Part shown: one piece after another, positions 58,323 to 64,000 of the stretch
Layout: every line of letters starts with the position of its first letter
Numbering within the stretch: position 1 is the first letter of the stretch
NCBI GenBank assembly: GCA_029948255.1
Contig: JALIZF010001274.1
Coordinates: 124,001 to 188,000 of the forward strand
Direction: 5' to 3'
DNA: 64,000 bases
Source of the DNA: Telmatactis stephensoni
Taxonomy: Eukaryota; Cnidaria; Anthozoa; Actiniaria; Isophelliidae
Notes under the pieces: generated by a model
What the model saw: the letters and a program-made list of their open reading frames with translations, nothing else
Told to the model about the DNA's origin: nothing
Database searches by the model: none
Position numbers and translations under genes: made by a program

Positions 58323-60017
58323 TCAGGTGTTATTTTGCTCTTTCAGAATTTTCACCCATTCCAAGATTTCTTGGCCTTTAATCACCTCTTCTTCGTTATC
58401 GGAGAAGATCTTTTCTTCTGCAAGCTCTGCAAGATGATCGTATGTTAACTTTGAGTCCTGGAAAGGTTGACGCTCCAATAAAGCCTTGAAATAGTAAGTG
58501 GCCAGATGTTTGGAATATCTGTCCAAAAAGTTGGCATAACTCTTGTGAAAAGCTGCTTTAACTTCATCATCGTCATCATCATCATGATCATCATGGCCAA
58601 CTCTCAGAGTTTCTTGAGCCAATCGAAACTTGGTGTCAGCTTTATGAAGCAGCTCATCATCCTGGATTTCCTGGAACTGCTCCAAAACTTGTAGAGCTTC
58701 TTGGATTTGGACGCTGGACAGTTCGTGATTGGCATCACGAGACAGTTTTTGAATGCCATCCACTGCTCTTGAGAACTTCTCATACTCGTTAAGGTGCATT
58801 TTAATCAATGCTTTAGCTGATCCGTACTTCTTCAAGTAAAGAGCATAAGCACTGTAAATAAAGGTATTTAGTGTAAACTCGTTGTCTATAGATGAGCATA
58901 TCAATTCACTGAAAAGACTTTCCAACTTTATGAGCATTTCAGTAGAAACTGTTGGCTTAATGACCCCTCCTCCTTGGAATTCACATCTAGCATCATACAA
59001 CTTCCACAAATCCAAAGCGGGGATAACATACTTCTTGTTAGTACACCATGCCTTCTGGAGTTTCTCTTCAGCCAGTAAAAAAATTCTTTCTTTATCAACT
59101 GGAGATTTAGTGGTAAGGTATTTTCTTTTCAAGAGCTGCCCATGCATACAATGTCAGAACTTTATCACTGTGCGGTGTTAATTCCAAGAGCTTCCGTAGA
59201 ATTGATTCAGCTTTGTTCATCTTGGAAACGTTGTTCCCTGCAGATGAAGTGTAAAATTGAGCCACCTTTCGCAATACAATGGGATTTGTACCCCCAGCAT
59301 TTTCTGCCTCTTCAGCATATTTTTTGCCTGACTCTGTCCAAAATCGCGATGAACTTTATTCAAAAACAGAGCAAGGCTAATGGATGCCTGGGCCTTAAGA
59401 ATGGGAGCATTGCTTGTTATGGCTTTTGCTCTCAAGCCTTGCCAAATTTCTTCGACTTCTTTGGCTGCAGCATCTTCGTTAGGAATAATTTTCTTTGAGC
59501 TAAACAGCAATTTTTGCATACATTTGGCTTTGGTAAATTTAAACGGCACACTGTCTGGTCTTTTCCTTAGAGCATCATCTATGCAACGTTTTGCTTCTTT
59601 AAATCTTTCAGTGTTAAAGCCACCACTCACAATAGCAAACGCTTTTTCGGCTCGGCTACTTCTGGGATGCTTTCGCTTCTTCTTCCTTGTAGGATACTAT
59701 TTGCTTGAAGAAGATTTTCTTCGGCTTCTTTTTTCGCTAGCCAAGCCATACAAGAAAATGTTACAACCCTTTGGTCGTCGGTTGTGGTCTTTTCGAGTGC
59801 TTTGTTAAAGAAAGATCGGGCCTTTCCAAAATTTTTCAGTTTGGTGTTGTAATAACCATTTAGGTTGCACCACTGCACTTCAAAGTACTGATCATCGTCG
59901 TAGTCCTCTTCAAGATCTCATCTCTACAGTACGACCAGGAACATCCTGTTCAAGTTTTTTCCAAGTAAAGTGACATGAAAGATGTTCAAGCTGCTTGTGC
60001 AAAACTTCGAATTCCAT
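58323..60017 (-). pseudogene. IFIT-like tetratricopeptide-repeat gene, frameshifted
   Basis: On the minus strand an ATG at 60017 opens MEFEVLHKQLEHLSCHF and continues in pieces to EWVKILKEQNNT-stop at 58323, about 560 codons in all. TPR-like helix pairs are visible (for example YYNTKLKNFGKARSFFNKAL and FNTERFKEAKRCIDDALRKR). The layout resembles the IFIT (interferon-induced TPR) proteins common in corals, which in vertebrates bind foreign RNA; here the function is inferred only. The reading changes frame about four times: near 59915 (after VEMR, continuing DLEEDYDDDQYFEVQWCN), near 59680, near 59235 (to NVSKMNKAESILRK) and near 59120. An acidic run (HDDHDDDDDDE) lies near 58575. Either a young pseudogene, since few other stops have arisen, or uncorrected assembly indels. 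Confidence 0.75.
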
Positions 60018-60107
60018 GTTGAGTTCAAACTTTGTCTTTGTCTTTTTCTTGTTATTCGATCCCTTACCAGTCAGCAAATTAAATGAAAGCTTTTAAGAGC
60101 TACGTCT

Positions 60108-60115
60108 CTTTTATA
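60108..60115 (-). promoter_or_regulatory. possible TATA box of the TPR gene
   Basis: TATAAAAG on the minus strand about 90 bp upstream of the ATG at 60017, a plausible distance with a short 5' UTR. The motif is short and could occur by chance in this AT-rich DNA. Confidence 0.35.
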
Positions 60116-60289
60116 CTTTGAAGTGATATTATTTTTTGCTCAATGACGTAGGATGTTCCGGGGAAAAAATTGGAATTCCAAGAAACTGTTATGAGAATCA
60201 ATCAGTTCATTTAAAAACGCGCTGAAGAAGCACTACTTAGAAATACAAAAAGAAATGCCTCATTTCAATCCTTAATTATTAATTTTTAT

Positions 60290-60470
60290 TTATCACATTT
60301 CCTATCGTTGCATGTTATCTTGAACTTATTGTAAATAGTTTTATATATATTTAATGCTTGTTACTTAGTTTTTAGAATGAGGGCCACAAGTTTATAAGTA
60401 TTCTATGCCATTACGTGCTACCCTCATTAAATAAAGACTTTATTATCATTATTATTATTATATTAATAAT
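60290..60470 (+). mobile_element. LINE 3'-end fragment, 'gggccacaagtttat' family, copy 1
   Basis: 'gagggccacaagtttataag', 'gtgctaccctcattaaataa', then an ATT-rich simple tail (60441-60470). The same ordered words occur at 62405-62472. No RT coding part is left. Confidence 0.6.
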
Positions 60471-60920
60471 GGCTAATGTCACGCTGTGATATTTTCATTT
60501 GTCGTCAAGATACGACGCAGAGGGAAAAACCCTAAAAAGGTTAAATGGTCATTAAAGAATTCTATAGCAATTTCGAATTCATCGACCAATGCAACCTCCA
60601 CGTGCAATAAGAAGGCCAGGAATGTTGTGCAATTCAAACTTTTCTTCCTCGTTTTCTTGTTCTTCGATTTTTCAGCAAACAGCTAATGAAAACTGTGAAG
60701 ATCTACGTATCGCATTTTATTGGATGTTCCGGGAAAAAAAACTTGATTCGAATTCAAAAATTTTTTTTTTACAAATGAGCATTGTCATGCTGTGATATTT
60801 ACATTTGTCTCCATGCTATGACGCAAACTAAAAAAGTTTGAATATTCTGTATATGTTCTCCAAAAATTCATCGACCAAAACAATATTCAAGTGCAACAAA
60901 GGACGTTACAAATGTAGGCT
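60471..60920. repeat. decayed duplicates of the TPR gene 5' flank
   Basis: 60625-60745 resembles 60015-60165: 'ttcaaactt', 'cttgtt.ttcgat', 'cagcaaa', 'agct.cgt..c' and 'ggatgttccgggg' occur in the same order. 60478-60530 and 60777-60832 resemble each other ('tgtca.gctgtgatatt', 'catttgtc', 'gacgca'). This suggests former tandem paralogues upstream. Confidence 0.45.
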
Positions 60921-61022
60921 TCTCTTAACGGTAATTTCTTACAGATTATATTTTTAGTTTTATAATTTTTCCGTGCCAAAATTTATATGAAATCCTAGCT
61001 TTAACTATACGTTGTCAAAAGA

Positions 61023-61313
61023 ATGTCAGCTCCAAAGATTGTTTTCTTGGGTGATTTTTATGTCTTATGGGATCTCAAGGAGATTATAGACAACTCATGT
61101 TGCTATAAAATTTATATAATTTTATCCAAAACAAGTGATTCGAAAGTGATATTTAAGGATATAATGCTGAGATTGCAGATTTTGGCAGATGTTCTAGAGG
61201 GCAGATTCAAGGAAAATCCCTCGTTGTTCTTTGAATTGTCAACAATAAAACAGAAAAAATGTATACGCCGTGCTGTTCATGCATGCCATGAAAGTAGGAA
61301 ATTGTATTTTTAA
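61023..61313 (+). CDS. small ORF, 96 codons, not recognised
   Basis: Reads MSAPKIVFLGDFYVL... to ...HACHESRKLYF. No signal peptide, membrane segment or domain recognised. The amino-acid mix is ordinary rather than low complexity, but there is no splice or regulatory support. It could be chance or the remnant of a repeat ORF. Confidence 0.15.
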   Translation: MSAPKIVFLGDFYVLWDLKEIIDNSCCYKIYIILSKTSDSKVIFKDIMLRLQILADVLEGRFKENPSLFFELSTIKQKKCIRRAVHACHESRKLYF

Positions 61314-61574
61314 CCCAATGTTCTTCGGTGCAAATATACCTCTTCTTTAATAATGTCGAAAATGTTTTGCATACTGGTTGTGGTATTCATCTACTTAGTG
61401 ATGCAGATAAAATCAATCAATCAATCAACGGTGGTTTAGGAAAATATTCAAGTTCTTTATTCACACACAAATTATACAATACACATACATAATTGCAAGG
61501 GAAAAACATACTTATAAAATCACTACATGATTGCAAAAATAAATACATCATTGTTTGTAAATAAATAAAATTTA

Positions 61575-61770
61575 TTTAATCACTAATATCCCTCAGGGTC
61601 ATGGTATTACTTATAATAAACGGCCCGCGAAAACGCCCTGTAAAAGTCCCTTTTTTCATTTTCACTGAAAGTCTATTTCTCTAAAGAGTCTATTGCATAT
61701 CACATTAATGTTTATCCATTCATAATATAAAGAAAAAGAAAAGAAAAGAAAGAAAGAAAGAAAGAGATAA
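61575..61770. repeat. solo MITE half and AAAG tract
   Basis: 61578-61617 ('tttaatcactaat', 'atggtattacttat') matches the right half of 50784-50913. 61731-61768 is an AAAG/AAAAG microsatellite. Confidence 0.6.
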
Positions 61771-62113
61771 AAGATTCACGTTTTCAGTTTTTAGTCCAAC
61801 TATCTTTTCTTGACTAAGATGAGGTAGTATCTAAACGTGATCTAAAACCTTTCACTATTTTTTCTTTTCACTTATCTGATCACATATTAGTAACTATAGA
61901 CCATCGACTTTTTTAGCGAAATTGCCTCACGTGATTCCTCCTCACATGGTTTGAAGAAACAGTTTGGCAAAAATTAATTATGCTTATCAAGAGTGTTTCA
62001 TTGGGAGTATAGTTGTGACGAATGACGCTTAAAAATGTTTCTTTTCGACGGTTGACGGTTAATTCTACTCTTTGACGGTTAAAATAAACCAATTGAATAT
62101 TACTAACCAATAG

Positions 62114-62535
62114 TTAAAGGGGTACTTCGATGAAAATCGATAAAAATTTAAAATGAATTGAAACTTGGTTCAATGTATCTATATGTGACCAATAATCACC
62201 AAGCAATGTATTTTCATCAAATTCCAAAGGTACAGATAAAAAGTTATCACGTATTTTAGCATCTACATTGTGTATCTATGACGTCATAAGTACAACCCTA
62301 TTGTTCTTTTCGATCTTAAACCAAAATGTCTTGGTGATAATATGAATAAAATGCAGTATTTTTGGGATAGTAGGTTTTATGTTTATCTATATTGGTCGTT
62401 AATTCTAGAGGGCCACAAGTTTATTAGCCTTTGGCTATTTAGTGCTACCCTCATGAAATAAAGGATTTATTGACGTCAACTTAGGAATTAACCACTTTCC
62501 AATTTTGACCTACTTTCATCCAAGTACCCCTTTAA
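62114..62535. mobile_element. TTAA-flanked MITE
   Basis: TTAA|AGGGGTACTTCGATGAAAAT at 62114 and 'TTTCATCCAAGTACCCCT|TTAA' ending at 62535: ~20-bp TIRs with one or two mismatches and a TTAA target duplication. A LINE tail fragment (62405-62472) is nested inside. No transposase. Confidence 0.85.
62405..62472 (+). mobile_element. LINE 3'-end fragment, 'gggccacaagtttat' family, copy 2
   Basis: 'gagggccacaagtttattag' and 'tagtgctaccctcatgaaat' then 'aaagg' match 60377-60440. Inserted inside the TTAA MITE. Confidence 0.6.
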
Positions 62536-62793
62536 CCATTAATTTTTATGAAATTACATTGCTAGTTGTTGCTACCGTTGTTTAACTTGCCCATTGTCAT
62601 ATATTGCGGTTTAATGTTTAACCAGGAAATACAATGAATCTGTGAAGGGATTAGTTCGAAACAATGTGCAAACTTCTATGACCTTTATCAAAGTTTTGCA
62701 TGAATGCATTAAAACAGTGAAAATGTTACTAGACCTTTGCACCAAGGGTTTACTCGTAGACTAGGCGCATATTCGAAAACTCAGACACCTGGA

Positions 62794-63090
62794 GGCATTT
62801 GGGGTAAAAGCTGGTAACATAACTATTCTAAACTGATTTTTCATGCTGAATGCGAATATGACTGTTACCAAGACGTATTCTGCAATCTTATACATCTAAA
62901 TGACGTATTTTGTGAATTGCTACAGTCATTTCATACTAACGGCTTTTTCATGTAATTCAAAATTCAAACCATGACCATAGCTGGAAAAAGCACATCAAAA
63001 TCAGTAAAACTGTGAAGTTTGAAGGATATAAGTTGAAAAATCAAGGAGATACGAGTTTTGAAAAATCGAAATTTTGTATGAAAATACTTG
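62794..63090 (+). repeat. 330-bp dispersed repeat, copy 2
   Basis: Collinear with 57061-57391, same strand, with a ~15-bp deletion near 62960. The right edges differ: in copy 1 'ttttcatac' lies inverted relative to 'gtatgaaaa' here. Confidence 0.9.
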
Positions 63091-63183
63091 TTGTTGTGCA
63101 AGAGATATACCAACAAATTTCGATACATGCATTTATTAATTATATACATATCGAGATCTACTTACTAAAATTCATTGCTCTCA

Positions 63184-63300
63184 GCCAATCAGAATGCGCG
63201 TATCGTTTTCTTCACGCTTGAGAAAAACGATACGTCCAATCAGAAGCCGCGTATCGCTTTTTTCACGCGTGAGATAAACGATACGTCCAATCAGAAGCGA
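63184..63300. repeat. ~53-bp tandem repeat, 2.3 units
   Basis: 'ccaatcagaa' plus 'gcgtatcg.tttt.ttcacgc' plus 'gagataaacgatacgt' occurs at 63184 and 63236, then a partial at 63287. Each unit has the inverted pair 'cgtatcgtttt' / 'aaaacgatacg'. The word CCAAT recurs in each. Confidence 0.85.
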
Positions 63301-63406
63301 CTTCATATCTGATGAAAATTTTTCTTCAGCACTTTTTATCGAAGGATTTTCAGTCTTGGCTGTTCAATTAATCTTTATTTAGTGAGAATTCAAGCAGATA
63401 ATAAGC

Positions 63407-63733
63407 TCATTCATCACAAAAGTCATCGATGTCATGCAAAATAAGAACTCTATGGGGAAAAAGATTTTCAAAACCATGCTGTGCTGCGGCAAAAGCGAAG
63501 GAGGATTCACGGCCGGCAGTTTCAGAGTCACTGAATGGAAATTTAGTCCAAATGAGCTCTTTCGGTAACAAATGCTTGGAGAAAAACACTGATAAATCAA
63601 GTTCAAGATAATTTATTTCAAGTTTTGAGGGACATTTGAAACGCCAGGTATGTTTAACGGGCGTGAATTTGACCGTAAGTTTGTCTTTGAATGAACTCAA
63701 ATTCTTCGCATTGCTCGTTTTGTAAACAAACAC
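63407..63733 (-). CDS. small ORF, 108 codons, not recognised
   Basis: Reads MFVYKTSNAKNLSSFKDKL... to ...HRVLILHDIDDFCDE. Composition is ordinary, with no low complexity and no membrane segment. No domain recognised. It could be a first exon or a fragment of a mobile element's ORF; no clear splice donor decides this. Confidence 0.25.
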   Translation of the reverse strand: MFVYKTSNAKNLSSFKDKLTVKFTPVKHTWRFKCPSKLEINYLELDLSVFFSKHLLPKELIWTKFPFSDSETAGRESSFAFAAAQHGFENLFPHRVLILHDIDDFCDE

Positions 63734-64000
63734 CTGTCAGTGAGCAAAAAGTCCAAGTTACACTGAAAAGAATTATAATTTTATACTTTAATTCACTTTA
63801 TATAAATACATATTAGTTTTGTTTTGGTTTGACGTCTGTTTGTTATTTAAACTTTGTTTTGAAGAGTTTTTTGTGCTTTTTGATATCACAAAATCTTGAC
63901 CGTGAAAAAGCAACCATTTTCACAGCAAAACGACAAAAATTTATCGAAATCTCGATTTGTATATGATAAACAGAAACTGACACCATGGAAAGTGCTTTGT

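Overview
The window looks like nuclear DNA of an invertebrate animal, most likely an anthozoan cnidarian such as a stony coral or relative. The reasons are intronless rhodopsin-like GPCR genes in a paralogous set, an IFIT-like tetratricopeptide gene of the kind abundant in corals, AT-rich intergenic DNA, a tRNA-derived SINE, LINE and Penelope-like remnants, and a very high density of short inverted-repeat transposons (MITEs). Species cannot be named from the sequence alone. Nothing prokaryotic is present.

Layout. 1-2.2 kb: old repeats, a SINE, a Penelope-like reverse transcriptase remnant and a hammerhead-like motif. 2.3-7.9 kb: 30 tandem units of a 184/185-bp palindrome-bearing satellite. 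8.1-9.3 kb: 5'-truncated LINE. 9.4-22.2 kb: the 3' part of a multi-exon gene for a charged coiled-coil protein of unknown function. Its exons join in consistent phase across a 9.6-kb intron holding a 1.0-kb fold-back element, a TTAA-flanked element carrying a 1.8-kb CTGCTC array, and several MITEs. 23-31.2 kb: related terminal-inverted-repeat (TIR) elements, one carrying a helicase-like fragment between perfect 76-bp TIRs. 31.7-32.0 kb: TTTTC array. 34.6-35.6 kb: GPCR 1 (+). 38.3-41.6 kb: 153-bp tandem repeat. 42.1-43.1 kb: GPCR 2 (-). 44.7-45.3 kb: TAAAA array. 45.4-52 kb: dense MITE zone. 52.5-53.4 kb: GPCR 3 (-). 54.8-55.9 kb: decayed ~195-bp repeat. 58.3-60.0 kb: IFIT-like TPR gene on the minus strand, broken by about four frameshifts. 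60-64 kb: repeats and two weak small ORFs.

Functional content is sparse: three complete receptor genes, the tail of one spliced gene and one pseudogene. The three receptors resemble each other, including loss of the usual CWxP and NPxxY residues, so they look like a local gene family scattered among repeats. Several internal tandem arrays sit inside TIR elements, which suggests these elements seed array formation. All exon models and family names are read by eye; no search was run.
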